Origin: Clostridia bacterium
GTDB taxonomy: Bacteria > Bacillota > Clostridia > Oscillospirales > Acutalibacteraceae
Length of the DNA stretch: 64,000 nt
NCBI GenBank assembly: GCA_017436915.1
Contig: JAFSCE010000005.1
Coordinates: forward strand, 1-64,000
Reading direction: 5' to 3'
Position 1 is the stretch's first letter. Every line of letters starts with the position of its first letter. Positions 7,684 to 15,795 of the stretch are shown piece by piece. The notes under the pieces are model-generated. The model made no database searches. It was given only the letters and a program-made list of their open reading frames with translations, and was not told the origin of the DNA. The position numbers were made by a program, and so were the translations under genes.

Positions 7684-8662
7684 TCCGACTCCTCTTTTCT
7701 TCCTTGTTTTTCTCGTAGCGTTCATACGCTTCAATAATGCGCTGCACCAACTGGTGCCGCACCACGTCTTTTTGCGTAAAGGTACAAATGGATACGTCCT
7801 CCACACCCTTGAGTACCCTCATGACCTCACGCAGACCGCTCTGTTTGCCGGACGGCAAGTCGATCTGCGTAATATCACCGGTCACCACCATCTTGGAATT
7901 AAAGCCAAGACGGGTCAAAAACATCTTCATCTGTTCAGGGGTGGTGTTTTGCGCTTCGTCCAGGATCACGAAACTGTCGTCAAGCGTCCGACCGCGCATA
8001 TACGCGAGCGGTGCGATCTCAATGTTACCGCGTTCCAAGTATTTCTGATACGTTTCGGTGCCCAGCATATCAAACAGCGCATCGTACAGCGGCCGCAGAT
8101 ACGGGTCGACCTTCGATTGCAAGTCCCCGGGCAAAAAGCCGAGTTTTTCGCCTGCTTCCACCGCGGGACGCGTTAAAATGATACGGTTGACCTGCTTCGC
8201 GCGGAACGCTTCCACCGCCATTGCCACCGCCAAATACGTCTTACCCGTACCGGCAGGACCGATACCAAGCACCACGGTGTTATCGCGAATCGCTTCCACG
8301 TATTGCTTTTGTCCCAACGTTTTGGGCTTGATAGGGCGCCCTTTGGCCGTAATGCAAATGCTATCGCCGGTAAGCGTGGGCAGCTGATCGTCCGTACCTT
8401 CACTGACAAGCATCAGCACGTACCGCACGTTCTGTTCGGTCAACTGTTCCCCGCGGTTGAGAAGCTGCAACAGCCCTTCAATCGCGCGCGTGGCTTTGGC
8501 AACCGCCTCCGGCTCACCGCTGACTTTCAAATCGCTGTCGCGACTCAGAATAGCAACCCCAAACTGCTGCTCGATCAGCCGAATATTCTCATCAAAATTT
8601 CCAAACAAAGCTACCGCTTGTTCCATACGGTCAACATTGATGATCTGTTCTATGACTTCCAC
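7655..8662 (-). CDS. phoH: PhoH family ATPase
   Basis: A 335-residue cytosolic P-loop protein. An N-terminal KH-like part (to ~105) is followed by the PhoH ATPase domain with Walker A GPAGTGKTYLA near 139 and Walker B FVILDEAQNTTPEQ near 230. PhoH-like proteins are linked to RNA metabolism and commonly lie next to ybeY. The start is ambiguous: GTG 8662 is the first codon, but the AGGGAG site abuts it. An ATA codon eight bases after that site would give a protein starting IEQIINVDRMEQAV, close to how relatives begin. A sigma-A promoter lies just upstream at 8688-8716. Confidence 0.92.
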   Translation of the reverse strand: MEVIEQIINVDRMEQAVALFGNFDENIRLIEQQFGVAILSRDSDLKVSGEPEAVAKATRAIEGLLQLLNRGEQLTEQNVRYVLMLVSEGTDDQLPTLTGDSICITAKGRPIKPKTLGQKQYVEAIRDNTVVLGIGPAGTGKTYLAVAMAVEAFRAKQVNRIILTRPAVEAGEKLGFLPGDLQSKVDPYLRPLYDALFDMLGTETYQKYLERGNIEIAPLAYMRGRTLDDSFVILDEAQNTTPEQMKMFLTRLGFNSKMVVTGDITQIDLPSGKQSGLREVMRVLKGVEDVSICTFTQKDVVRHQLVQRIIEAYERYEKNKEEKRSRNAQKTAGRH

Positions 8663-8687
8663 TCCCTGCGTTTTTTACTATCTTGGT

Positions 8688-8716
8688 ATTATACCATAAA
8701 AAAATGTACTTGTCAT
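8688..8716 (-). promoter_or_regulatory. Sigma-A promoter ahead of phoH
   Basis: On the minus strand ATGACA (8716-8711) and TATAAT (8693-8688) are 17 bases apart. It lies between yqfD and phoH, which would let the housekeeping genes be expressed without the sporulation genes upstream. Confidence 0.68.
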
Positions 8717-8736
8717 TAAAAAAACTATGAATTTTT

Positions 8737-9891
8737 TCATTTCTCTTGCAGAGTAAGCGCTCTGGTCTGTCCGATCTCTTCCAAGCAGGTATACGTCCCC
8801 GTTATCACCCATCCCTCGTCGGTTTTTTGCTCGTTCACGGTCTCTGTTTCGACCGTCACGTCTCCCCGCAACTCCTCGACAGCTTTCACAAGTCTTTCCC
8901 GCGCTTCGCTCAGTGCTTGCGTTTCGTTTCGTGTGCAAATGACCGTTTCCTCAAACATCAAGCGCGTCACTTCAACACCGACAGGTAACGCTTTTCCATG
9001 AGCGGTAAGGGGGAATTTCTCTGTTTTTTGCGTATACTCCCCCTCTACCTCCGCACTCGCATATAACGGAACCCGCACACCGAGGAAATAAAAACACGGG
9101 CGGGAGATCGTGCGCGGCGAGGGACTCGGTATTTGCTCCTCAAACGGCACGGTGACTGTCAGCGTGCGGGTGGTACGCGCCGTCACTATTCCCTGGGCGT
9201 GCTTGAGCAGTGGACCGACCTTGCTGTCCATCACCCCGCTGATAAGAAGCGTCCCCTCGGTCACGGCATCCCCCTCTTTGACCATCGCCTGCCCGCTCAC
9301 GGCATCGATGCGAACGACCACCCCGTCGCGCGTGGCAACGACGTTCGAGGGCTCATCGGGTGCGATCGGCTGTGCCTCTTTTCGTTCCCTAACCTCCACC
9401 GTCGCGGTACTCCCCTCAAAATTCACCGTCAACCACACGACGTCCGACAACTGCTCCAAAGCGGTCAGTTGCAACTGTGGCAAATCGATTTTTTGTGGAG
9501 ACGCCCCTTCGTAAACACCAAGCGGCTCTAACACCTCACGGATTTCCTCGTCCGTCACTCGTTCGTTTCCTTCAACGCGCACGATCCACACGCGGGAAGC
9601 TAACAGTTGCAGTATCAGCACAAACAACAGCATCCCCACGACCAACCCCCACCGCAACCGAAAGGGCTTAAGCAAAAACGGCAGTCCGTGCCTCTCTTTC
9701 ACCCGCATGCGCACCGATGCCGCCCGCGCCGCCGGGCGCAGGGCGCGGTAGTCTGCCGCCTTACAACGGCAAAACAGCGAAATTTCGTGGCGAGAGATAT
9801 CCCACAACGCAATATCACGCTTTGCCGCCTCGTTCAAAAACCGTTCCGGAAATCCGCCTTCGCATTCAATACGCACGGTCCCTGCGAGCAT
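8737..9891 (-). CDS. yqfD: Sporulation protein YqfD
   Basis: A 384-residue single-pass membrane protein of the YqfD family. A cytosolic N-terminal ~80 residues precede one hydrophobic helix (about 84-104, LVVGMLLFVLILQLLAS), then an extracytoplasmic POTRA-like part (RVEGNERVTDEEIREVLEPL) and a long beta-rich region. YqfD is conserved in endospore formers and is expressed in the mother cell; its biochemical role is unclear. It follows yqfC after 10 bases and has AGGAGGG before ATG 9891. Its presence is one of the main signs that this organism sporulates. Confidence 0.9.
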   Translation of the reverse strand: MLAGTVRIECEGGFPERFLNEAAKRDIALWDISRHEISLFCRCKAADYRALRPAARAASVRMRVKERHGLPFLLKPFRLRWGLVVGMLLFVLILQLLASRVWIVRVEGNERVTDEEIREVLEPLGVYEGASPQKIDLPQLQLTALEQLSDVVWLTVNFEGSTATVEVRERKEAQPIAPDEPSNVVATRDGVVVRIDAVSGQAMVKEGDAVTEGTLLISGVMDSKVGPLLKHAQGIVTARTTRTLTVTVPFEEQIPSPSPRTISRPCFYFLGVRVPLYASAEVEGEYTQKTEKFPLTAHGKALPVGVEVTRLMFEETVICTRNETQALSEARERLVKAVEELRGDVTVETETVNEQKTDEGWVITGTYTCLEEIGQTRALTLQEK

Positions 9892-9901
9892 GATATCCCT
9901 C

Positions 9902-10180
9902 CTATAAAAACTCCACCGATAACAACCTGCCGGTAATCACCGCACACGCGGGATTTAAGCTGGTCATACACATCTCTCGACCGGTAAAACGGACCGTGCC
10001 GTCGGCGGTGCGCACTTCAATTTGATCCTCATCGTATCGAACGATCCCCCGACACCCCTCAATGAGCACTTGACGGTTGCCGGACACTTCCATTCTGGCG
10101 GCCCTTGACAACACCCCCACCGGTATATCCAACGTGTTCTCCACTTTTTTGGCAATGTCGGCTCGCTTTTCCCGTTTCAT
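9902..10180 (-). CDS. yqfC: YqfC/YabP family sporulation protein
   Basis: A 92-residue protein of the YabP/YqfC family. The core reads ARMEVSGNRQVLIEGCRGIVRYDEDQI in segments typical of the family, followed by the ITGRLLSVEFL-type C-terminus. YqfC is a small sporulation protein paired with YqfD; its molecular function is not established. It is the first gene of the minus-strand run, with AAAGGAGGG seven bases before ATG 10180. The upstream spacer may hold sporulation promoters shared with spoVV on the other strand. Confidence 0.87.
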   Translation of the reverse strand: MKREKRADIAKKVENTLDIPVGVLSRAARMEVSGNRQVLIEGCRGIVRYDEDQIEVRTADGTVRFTGREMCMTSLNPACAVITGRLLSVEFL

Positions 10181-10200
10181 ACCAGCGCCCTCCTTTTATC

Positions 10201-10253
10201 CCATACCTATGACACCGCGGCGGGAATAATGCCGCCCGTCTGCTACATATATA
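10201..10253. promoter_or_regulatory. Candidate divergent sigma-E promoters for yqfCD and spoVV
   Basis: The spacer between two sporulation genes has sigma-E-like elements on both strands: GAATAAT (10224-10230) with CATATATA (10246-10253) on plus, and GCATTATT with CATAGGTAT on minus, each about 13-15 bases apart. Matches to consensus are partial, so this is tentative. Confidence 0.3.
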
Positions 10254-10272
10254 AAAGCGGAGAGTGGTTTGT

Positions 10273-11370
10273 ATGTCTGTTTATCTCACGTTACGCCCAA
10301 GAATACGCACCGCACTGGTCGGGCTCGCCATCGTGTGCGGCGGTGCCGCCGTATTACTTCGCCCCGACGCGGTGGCGGGCGGTATCAGCCGCGGGCTTTC
10401 CGTGTGCGGCTCGGTCATCATCCCCTCACTGTTTCCGTTTTTGGTACTGGGAACACTATTATCCAAATCAGGCGTAGCGGCGGCGGTCGGCCGCCGTTTG
10501 GAGCGTATCACCCGCCGACTGTTCGGCTTACCGGGTTGTTGTGCCACGGGCATCCTCATCGGTTTTGTGGGCGGTTACCCCGCAGGCGGCGCGGCAGTGG
10601 GTGAACTGGTAAGATCCCAGCAGATCACCCGCGATGAGGGACGGCGCATGCTCCGCTTTTGCGTGTGCGGCGGTCCCGGTTTTATCATCAGTACGGTCGG
10701 TGCGGGGCTGATGGGCAGCGTACCGTTCGGCTTACTGCTCTTTGCCGCACATATCACGGCGGCTCTGCTGCTCGGTATGATCGGCGCACCAAAAGCCACG
10801 CGTCAGTACACCTCCTTGCGAACTGCCCGCACCCCACGTTTGTCACTACCGCAAGCGTTTGTAGAATCGGTCACGAGCGCGTGTCAGACGCTTCTTTCTA
10901 TGTGCGGGTTTATTCTGTTATTTTCGGGTCTGCTTGCCCTCCTTGATACGGCGGTCGATAACCGCGTGGCGAACGCCTTGCTCTCCTGCCTCTTAGAAGT
11001 CAGCAGCGGCTGTGTTGCCGCCGCCGACCTCGGCGCGCTCTCCCCGTTTGTGCTCGGTGTCGCCGTCGGGTTTGGCGGGCTGTCGGTGCATTGTCAGTTG
11101 GCCTCCTCTTTGGTCGGCACGGGAACCCTCACCCCACACTTTTGGCTCTCGCGGCTGCTTCACGGCTCGCTCACCGCCTTGTTGACGTTGCTGTTTCTGC
11201 GCTTGATACCCATTACGTTACCGGTGTTTGGGACCACCGTACCGACGGTGCAGGCGGTCACCGACCATGTCGGAATTTCGGTTTTTCTGCTCCTACTGTG
11301 CGGAATTTGGTTGCTTTCTGTTGACAAAGGAAGACGAGTCACCTATAATAAAACCTATAAAAGGATGTGA
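10273..11370 (+). CDS. spoVV: Sporulation integral membrane protein SpoVV (YlbJ)
   Basis: A 365-residue polytopic protein of the YlbJ/SpoVV family, which has nucleoside-recognition (Gate) domains. Typical parts are SLFPFLVLGTLLSKSG near residue 50, PGCCATGILIGFVGGYPAGG near 85-105 and a C-terminal half that repeats the transporter fold. In Bacillus SpoVV works in the outer forespore membrane to move dipicolinic acid from the mother cell and is controlled by sigma-E. The start was set at ATG 10273, eight bases after GGAGAG; GTG 10264 is in frame but overlaps that site. It is divergent from yqfCD. The family call is strong; the transport role is by homology. Confidence 0.87.
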   Translation: MSVYLTLRPRIRTALVGLAIVCGGAAVLLRPDAVAGGISRGLSVCGSVIIPSLFPFLVLGTLLSKSGVAAAVGRRLERITRRLFGLPGCCATGILIGFVGGYPAGGAAVGELVRSQQITRDEGRRMLRFCVCGGPGFIISTVGAGLMGSVPFGLLLFAAHITAALLLGMIGAPKATRQYTSLRTARTPRLSLPQAFVESVTSACQTLLSMCGFILLFSGLLALLDTAVDNRVANALLSCLLEVSSGCVAAADLGALSPFVLGVAVGFGGLSVHCQLASSLVGTGTLTPHFWLSRLLHGSLTALLTLLFLRLIPITLPVFGTTVPTVQAVTDHVGISVFLLLLCGIWLLSVDKGRRVTYNKTYKRM

Positions 11371-11374
11371 CAGC

Positions 11375-11593
11375 ATGAAGCGGAAACTTTACGGCAACGC
11401 CATAACGCCGGTGTGCGAAATCTGTGCGAACGGTCGTCGCTCGTCCGACGGTCGGGTGATTCTCTGTCTGCGCAAGGGAATCATGCAACCCGATGCACGC
11501 TGCCGCAAATTTCGGTACGATCCGTTGCGCCGCATTCCTTACATCCAACCCGAACTGCAAAGTTACACGGAAGCCGATTTTCGCTTAGATTAA
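11375..11593 (+). CDS. Conserved four-cysteine small protein next to spoVV
   Basis: A 72-residue basic protein starting at ATG 11375, behind AAGGATG and four bases after spoVV, so probably co-transcribed. It has a CEIC pair at residues 15-18, CLRK at about 31 and CRKF near 43, followed by the RYDPLRRIPYIQPEL segment. Four cysteines in this spacing suggest a small zinc or iron site. I recognise the pattern (C-x2-C, LC.. G, CRKF.YDPL.R.P) as a conserved clostridial hypothetical protein without a known role. Its position suggests, but does not show, a link to sporulation. Confidence 0.75.
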   Translation: MKRKLYGNAITPVCEICANGRRSSDGRVILCLRKGIMQPDARCRKFRYDPLRRIPYIQPELQSYTEADFRLD

Positions 11594-11611
11594 AAAATTT
11601 GCTTTTGGCTA

Positions 11612-11640
11612 TTGACAACTGCCGTTGGCTTTGTTATAAT
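11612..11640 (+). promoter_or_regulatory. Consensus sigma-A promoter of the ylxM-ffh operon
   Basis: TTGACA at 11612-11617 and TATAAT at 11635-11640 match consensus exactly with a 17-base spacer. The expected start is near 11647. Confidence 0.92.
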
Positions 11641-11642
11641 GG

Positions 11643-11665
11643 CTGTAAAGCAAATTCCTTTACAG
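11643..11665 (+). promoter_or_regulatory. Palindrome over the ylxM operon transcription start
   Basis: CTGTAAAG (11643-11650) and CTTTACAG (11658-11665) form a perfect 8-base inverted repeat spaced by 7 bases. It covers the predicted +1, the position of a repressor operator, though it could also act in RNA. Confidence 0.5.
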
Positions 11666-11666
11666 G

Positions 11667-11695
11667 AAACGCTTGGAAACACCGAGCGTTTTTTT
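11667..11695 (+). terminator. Leader terminator ahead of ylxM
   Basis: AAACGCT (11667-11673) pairs with AGCGTTT (11685-11691), extended inward by GG/CC, and is followed by seven T. It would end a transcript of about 50 bases before ylxM, so it is either an attenuator or releases a very short RNA. Confidence 0.78.
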
Positions 11696-11731
11696 GTTTG
11701 CTTTTTACGATGCTTGTAAGGAGGGACAAGA

Positions 11732-12097
11732 ATGCCGAAAAATATGGAGATCGTCTGGTTGTTCGATTTCTACGGAGAGATGCTCACCGAAAAACAGCGC
11801 CACGTGGTAGAACTGTATTATGAAGAGGACTTGTCCCTGGCGGAGATTGCCGAAAACCAGAACATCACTCGTCAAGGCGTGCGCGATGCGATCAAACGCG
11901 CCGAGGCGCAAATGATCGAAATGGAAGATCGTCTGCATTTGGCGGCGCGCTTCCGCGGTATGCGTGACGGGCTGGAAGCGATCCGCGAGGCCGCGCAGGA
12001 TATTCAGATGCTCAACGACCGCACCCGCTATTCCCGCGAGATCGACGACCGTTCCAAACGGATCATTCGGTTAGCGGAAGAATTGAGAGAGAGGTAA
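11732..12097 (+). CDS. ylxM: YlxM (UPF0122) helix-turn-helix protein of the SRP operon
   Basis: A 121-residue protein with a sigma-70 region-4-like helix-turn-helix: LTEKQRHVVELYYEEDLSLA followed by EIAENQNITRQGVRDAIKRAE. YlxM is encoded just before ffh across Bacillota, and in streptococci it modulates SRP GTPase activity. It may also bind nucleic acid. It has AAGGAGGG before ATG 11732 and ends five bases before ffh, clearly in one operon. The leader has a consensus promoter, a palindrome and a terminator. Confidence 0.92.
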   Translation: MPKNMEIVWLFDFYGEMLTEKQRHVVELYYEEDLSLAEIAENQNITRQGVRDAIKRAEAQMIEMEDRLHLAARFRGMRDGLEAIREAAQDIQMLNDRTRYSREIDDRSKRIIRLAEELRER

Positions 12098-12102
12098 ACA
12101 TC

Positions 12103-13464
12103 GTGGCATTTGAAGGATTGTCCGACAAACTCTCTGCTGCGTTCAAGCGGCTGAAAAATAAAGGTAAGCTGACCGAAGCAGACGTCAAGGAAGCCATGCG
12201 CGAGGTGCGTTTAGCACTGCTCGAAGCAGACGTCAACTACAAAGTCGCCAAGGATTTCACGGCAGCGGTCGCTGCACGTGCCGTCGGCGAAAAGGTGATG
12301 GAAAGCTTAACCCCCGCGCAGATGGTTATCAAGCTGGTCAACGAGGAACTCACCGCGTTGATGGGCGGCGAAGCCGCTCGCCTTGCCAATGCAAACCATC
12401 CTCCGTGCGTTATCATGATGTGCGGTTTGCAGGGTTCGGGTAAAACCACCCATTCCGCCAAGCTTGCCAAAATGCTCAAGGGGCAAGGGCATCGTCCGTT
12501 GCTCGTTGCGTGTGACGTCTATCGTCCCGCCGCCATCACGCAGTTGCAGGTGGTAGGCGCGTCTGCCGGTGTGCCGGTGTTTGAGCGCGGCACCATGGAT
12601 CCCGTCAAGATCGCCAAGGAAGCGGTCGCGCACGCCAAGGATCACGGCAACGATTACGTTATTTTGGATACCGCCGGTCGTCTGCATGTGGACGAACAAC
12701 TCATGGCGGAACTTCAAAACATTCACAAAGCGGTCGCCCCGCAAGAGATCCTCTTGGTGGTCGACGCCATGACGGGTCAGGATGCGGTCAACGTTGCGCA
12801 GTCGTTCAACGAAACGCTGTCCATCGACGGCGTGATCTTAACCAAGCTCGACGGCGATACTCGCGGCGGTGCGGCACTGTCGGTGCGCGCGGTCACGGGC
12901 AAACCGGTCAAGTTTGCCGGTACCGGCGAAAAGCTGGACGATCTGGAAGTCTTCCACCCGGCGCGCATGGCATCGCGTATTCTCGGCATGGGCGACGTGA
13001 TGTCCCTCATCGAGAAAGCACAGCAACAAATCGACGAACGTGAAGCCGAAGAACTCGCCCGCAAAATGCAGCAAGACACCTTCGATTTTAACGATATGCT
13101 GGATCAATTCCGTCAGATCCAAAAAATGGGCGATATCAAAAGCTTGCTCGGCATGATTCCCGGCATGGGCAAGCAACTCAAGGATATTGATATCGACGAG
13201 CGGCAGTTTGCCCGCATCGAAGCGATCATCCTGTCCATGACGGAAAAAGAACGTCGCAAACCCGACATCATCAACCCCTCCCGTAAACGGCGCATTGCCG
13301 CGGGTTGCGGTATGCGGGTAGAAGACGTCAACCGTCTGCTCAAGCAGTACGACACCATGAAACAGCTCATGAAACGCATGAAAAACATGGGCAAAAAAGG
13401 CGGTCGGGGCATGCCGATGGGACTCGGCGGTTTCGGCGGCAAAGGCAATCCCTTTGGGTTCTAA
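12103..13464 (+). CDS. ffh: Signal recognition particle GTPase Ffh (SRP54)
   Basis: A 453-residue SRP54 protein. The N domain is followed by the GTPase G domain with G1 [16 protein letters not shown] near 107, the DTAGRL G3 motif near 190 and [10 protein letters not shown] near 246. The methionine-rich M domain (about 300-440) ends in a Gly/Met tail and binds 4.5S RNA and signal sequences. With FtsY, encoded near 57 kb, it targets nascent membrane proteins to SecYEG. It starts at GTG 12103 with GAGAGAGG upstream and is five bases after ylxM. Confidence 0.97.
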   Translation: MAFEGLSDKLSAAFKRLKNKGKLTEADVKEAMREVRLALLEADVNYKVAKDFTAAVAARAVGEKVMESLTPAQMVIKLVNEELTALMGGEAARLANANHPPCVIMMCGLQGSGKTTHSAKLAKMLKGQGHRPLLVACDVYRPAAITQLQVVGASAGVPVFERGTMDPVKIAKEAVAHAKDHGNDYVILDTAGRLHVDEQLMAELQNIHKAVAPQEILLVVDAMTGQDAVNVAQSFNETLSIDGVILTKLDGDTRGGAALSVRAVTGKPVKFAGTGEKLDDLEVFHPARMASRILGMGDVMSLIEKAQQQIDEREAEELARKMQQDTFDFNDMLDQFRQIQKMGDIKSLLGMIPGMGKQLKDIDIDERQFARIEAIILSMTEKERRKPDIINPSRKRRIAAGCGMRVEDVNRLLKQYDTMKQLMKRMKNMGKKGGRGMPMGLGGFGGKGNPFGF

Positions 13465-13529
13465 TTTCAATCGCATTCGCGGTTGGTGAAGAATACATTT
13501 TCAGTACATTATTTTTGGAGGTAACCAAC

Positions 13530-13769
13530 ATGGCAGTAAAAATCAGACTGCGCCGCATGGGCGCAAAGAAAGCTCCCTTCTATCGTGTCGTGGTAGCGGA
13601 TTCCCGTTATCCCCGTGATGGCCGTTTCATCGAAGAGATCGGCTATTACAACCCGCTGGAGGAGCCGGCTGTTGTTAAAATCGACGTCGAGAAAGCTCAG
13701 AAATGGATCGCCAACGGCGCTCAGCCCACCGATACCGTTAAGGATCTTCTGAAGAAAGCCGGCATCTAA
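13530..13769 (+). CDS. rpsP: Ribosomal protein bS16
   Basis: A 79-residue S16: it begins [20 protein letters not shown] and has the [13 protein letters not shown] core typical of the family. It belongs to the 30S subunit body and helps its assembly. ATG 13530 has GGAGG upstream. The order ffh-rpsP-khpA-rimM-trmD is the common Bacillota arrangement. Confidence 0.97.
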   Translation: MAVKIRLRRMGAKKAPFYRVVVADSRYPRDGRFIEEIGYYNPLEEPAVVKIDVEKAQKWIANGAQPTDTVKDLLKKAGI

Positions 13770-13780
13770 GGGTGACGCAG

Positions 13781-14017
13781 ATGAAAGACTTATTATTGAC
13801 TATCGCGCGCGGTCTCGTGGAAGATCCCGACGCGGTCACCGTCACCGAGGATGAGCCCGCAGAGGACGGCACGATTGTGTTCCATCTTCGCGTGGCGGCA
13901 GACGATATGGGTCGCGTCATCGGCAAGCAGGGACGTATTGCGAAAGCGATGCGTACCGTTATGCGTGCCGCGGCTACCCGTCAGGATGCCAAAGTATCGG
14001 TCGAGATCGACGACTAA
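13781..14017 (+). CDS. khpA: KH-domain RNA-binding protein KhpA (YlqC)
   Basis: A 78-residue single KH domain with the GxxG loop in DMGRVIGKQGRIAKAMR near residue 45. KhpA pairs with KhpB (Jag/EloR) in gram-positive bacteria and binds many RNAs, affecting cell elongation and division. The start is ATG 13781 behind AAGGGTG; GTG 13772 is in frame but overlaps that site. It is between rpsP and rimM, its usual place. A strong terminator follows. Confidence 0.94.
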   Translation: MKDLLLTIARGLVEDPDAVTVTEDEPAEDGTIVFHLRVAADDMGRVIGKQGRIAKAMRTVMRAAATRQDAKVSVEIDD

Positions 14018-14035
14018 TTCACCACAACGGTGGTT

Positions 14036-14069
14036 AAACCTCTCACGGCATCCCGTGGGAGGTTTTTTC
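14036..14069 (+). terminator. Intra-operon terminator between khpA and rimM
   Basis: A 13-base stem (14036-14048 with 14053-14065, one G-U pair) around the CATC loop runs into TTTT. It lies just before the rimM ribosome site and could lower rimM-trmD expression relative to rpsP. Confidence 0.82.
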
Positions 14070-14083
14070 CAAGGAGGAACAGT

Positions 14084-14602
14084 ATGGCAAAACAGAAGTT
14101 TCTGGAAGCGGGCGAGATCGTCGGCACACACGGTGTACGCGGCGAAGTGCGGGTGCGTCCCGAATGTGATTCACCCGAACTGTTCAGTACCCTGCGTACC
14201 GTGTATTTTGATGCCGCGGGTACGCGGTCGGTGCGCATGAAAGCGCGTCCCCATAAGAACGTGGCACTTGCCAAGCTCGACGGCGTGGATACGGTGGAAG
14301 CGGCTGCCGCCCTGCGCGGAACCATGCTGTACTTAAACCGTCGCGATGTAAAACTCGAAAAAGGGCGCTATTTTATCTGCGACCTCATCGGCGCGCAGGT
14401 TATCGACTGTGACACCGCCGCCGTTTACGGCGAGTGCACGGACGTGACGCACACCGGCTCCAACGACGTGTATCACATGAAAACGGCAGACGGCAAAGAA
14501 ATCTTAATCCCCGCGATCCCCGACGTCATCCGCGATGTGGACGTGGAGAATGGGATCATCCGTATTTTTCCGATGTTAGGATTGTTTGACGATGAGAATT
14601 GA
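14084..14602 (+). CDS. rimM: Ribosome maturation factor RimM
   Basis: A 172-residue protein with an N-terminal RimM domain ([19 protein letters not shown]) and a C-terminal PRC barrel (DLIGAQVID onward, [20 protein letters not shown] near the end). It aids 16S rRNA processing and assembly of the 30S head by binding S19. The start is ATG 14084 behind AAGGAGG. It overlaps trmD by 11 bases. Confidence 0.95.
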   Translation: MAKQKFLEAGEIVGTHGVRGEVRVRPECDSPELFSTLRTVYFDAAGTRSVRMKARPHKNVALAKLDGVDTVEAAAALRGTMLYLNRRDVKLEKGRYFICDLIGAQVIDCDTAAVYGECTDVTHTGSNDVYHMKTADGKEILIPAIPDVIRDVDVENGIIRIFPMLGLFDDEN

Positions 14603-15329
14603 TTTTTTAACGTTGTTCCCCGACTCCTGCAACGCGGTGCTTGGCGAAAGCATTATCGGCCGTGCCCGTGAACGCGGGATTTTGGACTTTCATTTTCACC
14701 AAATTCGCGACTACACGGAAAACCGCCAAAAGCAGGTAGACGACTACCCCTACGGCGGCGGTATGGGTATGGTCATGAACGCACAACCGATTGCGGATTG
14801 CTACCGCGCAGTGTGTGACGAGCTTGGTCATCGTCCCCATCTGATCTATCTGTCCCCGCAGGGCAAAACGCTAACGCAACAACGCGCCCGCGAACTTGCC
14901 GCATTGCCCGAAATATGCCTCTTGTGCGGTCATTACGAGGGCGTGGACGAACGTGTGCTGGAAGCCTTTGTCGACGAACAGATCTCCATCGGCGACTACG
15001 TGTTGACCGGCGGTGAACTGCCTGCCATGGTGCTTGCCGATTGCGTGTCGCGCATGATCCCGGGTGTGTTATCCGACGAAGTGTGCTTTACCGAGGAAAG
15101 CCATTTTTCCTCGCTCCTTGAATACCCGCAATACACGCGTCCCGCCGTGTGGGAGGGGCGTGAGGTACCGCCGGTACTCTTGTCGGGCCATCACGAAAAC
15201 ATCACCAAGTGGCGTCGCGAACAATCGTTGCTCCGCACGCTTAAGCATCGCCCCGATCTGTTAGAGCACGCGGAGCTAACACCAAAAGAACAAGTCTTTT
15301 TGGAAGAACAGCGGCGCCATAATGACTAA
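14592..15329 (+). CDS. trmD: tRNA (guanine-37-N1)-methyltransferase TrmD
   Basis: A 245-residue SPOUT methyltransferase that makes m1G37 and prevents +1 frameshifting. The trefoil-knot segments [13 protein letters not shown] (near 112) and [13 protein letters not shown] (near 135) bind S-adenosylmethionine, and it starts [15 protein letters not shown] 14592 is preferred to an in-frame TTG at 14586. The gene normally found next, rplS (bL19), is not present; ptsH follows instead after a 190-base spacer. Confidence 0.96.
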   Translation: MRIDFLTLFPDSCNAVLGESIIGRARERGILDFHFHQIRDYTENRQKQVDDYPYGGGMGMVMNAQPIADCYRAVCDELGHRPHLIYLSPQGKTLTQQRARELAALPEICLLCGHYEGVDERVLEAFVDEQISIGDYVLTGGELPAMVLADCVSRMIPGVLSDEVCFTEESHFSSLLEYPQYTRPAVWEGREVPPVLLSGHHENITKWRREQSLLRTLKHRPDLLEHAELTPKEQVFLEEQRRHND

Positions 15330-15408
15330 AATCCTTTCACTAACCTCGTCATTTTTACCAATTCGGACGGTTTTGCTTTTTTCAAAATAGGGCAGGCATC
15401 CAAATTTT

Positions 15409-15440
15409 CAAAAATCGCCGTTTTTTGCGCGGTTTTTATT
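15409..15440 (+). terminator. Possible terminator after trmD
   Basis: AAAATCGC and GCGGTTTT can pair over about 8 bases (one G-U) around a T-rich loop, followed by T residues. It is weaker than other terminators here. Confidence 0.4.
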
Positions 15441-15467
15441 TGACCGTGTTCTTCTTTGTGGTATAAT
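15440..15467 (+). promoter_or_regulatory. Sigma-A promoter of ptsH
   Basis: TTGACC at 15440-15445 and TATAAT at 15462-15467 are 16 bases apart, about 55 bases before the ptsH start. Confidence 0.75.
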
Positions 15468-15520
15468 ATATATCGTAGAGAAACGACTCAAGATGTGATG
15501 AGGAAAAGGAGTAATTTGTT

Positions 15521-15784
15521 ATGTGCGTCAAAGATGTTTTGGTACAGAATCAAGTCGGCTTACATGCTCGTCCCGCAACGTTCTTTATTCAGAAAGCGAA
15601 CGAGTTTAAATCGTCCATCTGGGTAGAAAAAGAAGAGCGCCGCGTTAACGCCAAGAGTTTGCTCGGTGTGCTTTCGCTCGGCATCGTGGGCGGCACGACC
15701 ATTCGCATCATTGCGGACGGCAACGACGAAGAAACGGCTGTGGATGCACTCGTATCCTTGGTGCAGTCCGGTTTCAACGAGTAA
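15521..15784 (+). CDS. ptsH: Phosphocarrier protein HPr
   Basis: An 87-residue HPr. The phosphorylated histidine lies in VGLHARPATFF at about residue 15, and the regulatory serine lies in NAKSLLGVLSLGI at about 46, so it should accept phosphate from enzyme I and also be a target of HPr kinase in carbon catabolite control. Keeping His-15 distinguishes it from Crh. It is a single-gene unit with its own promoter and terminator; no enzyme I gene is beside it. Confidence 0.93.
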   Translation: MCVKDVLVQNQVGLHARPATFFIQKANEFKSSIWVEKEERRVNAKSLLGVLSLGIVGGTTIRIIADGNDEETAVDALVSLVQSGFNE

Positions 15785-15795
15785 AAACGTATACA

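Noticed and set aside
7684-7806. N-terminal extension of ybeY by 41 codons
   Set aside because: This part is phoH read in another frame; a strong ribosome site precedes ATG 7683.
11641-11700. Short leader RNA considered as the 4.5S SRP RNA because ffh follows
   Set aside because: It lacks the GGAA-type tetraloop and the conserved asymmetric loop and is only about 50 bases.
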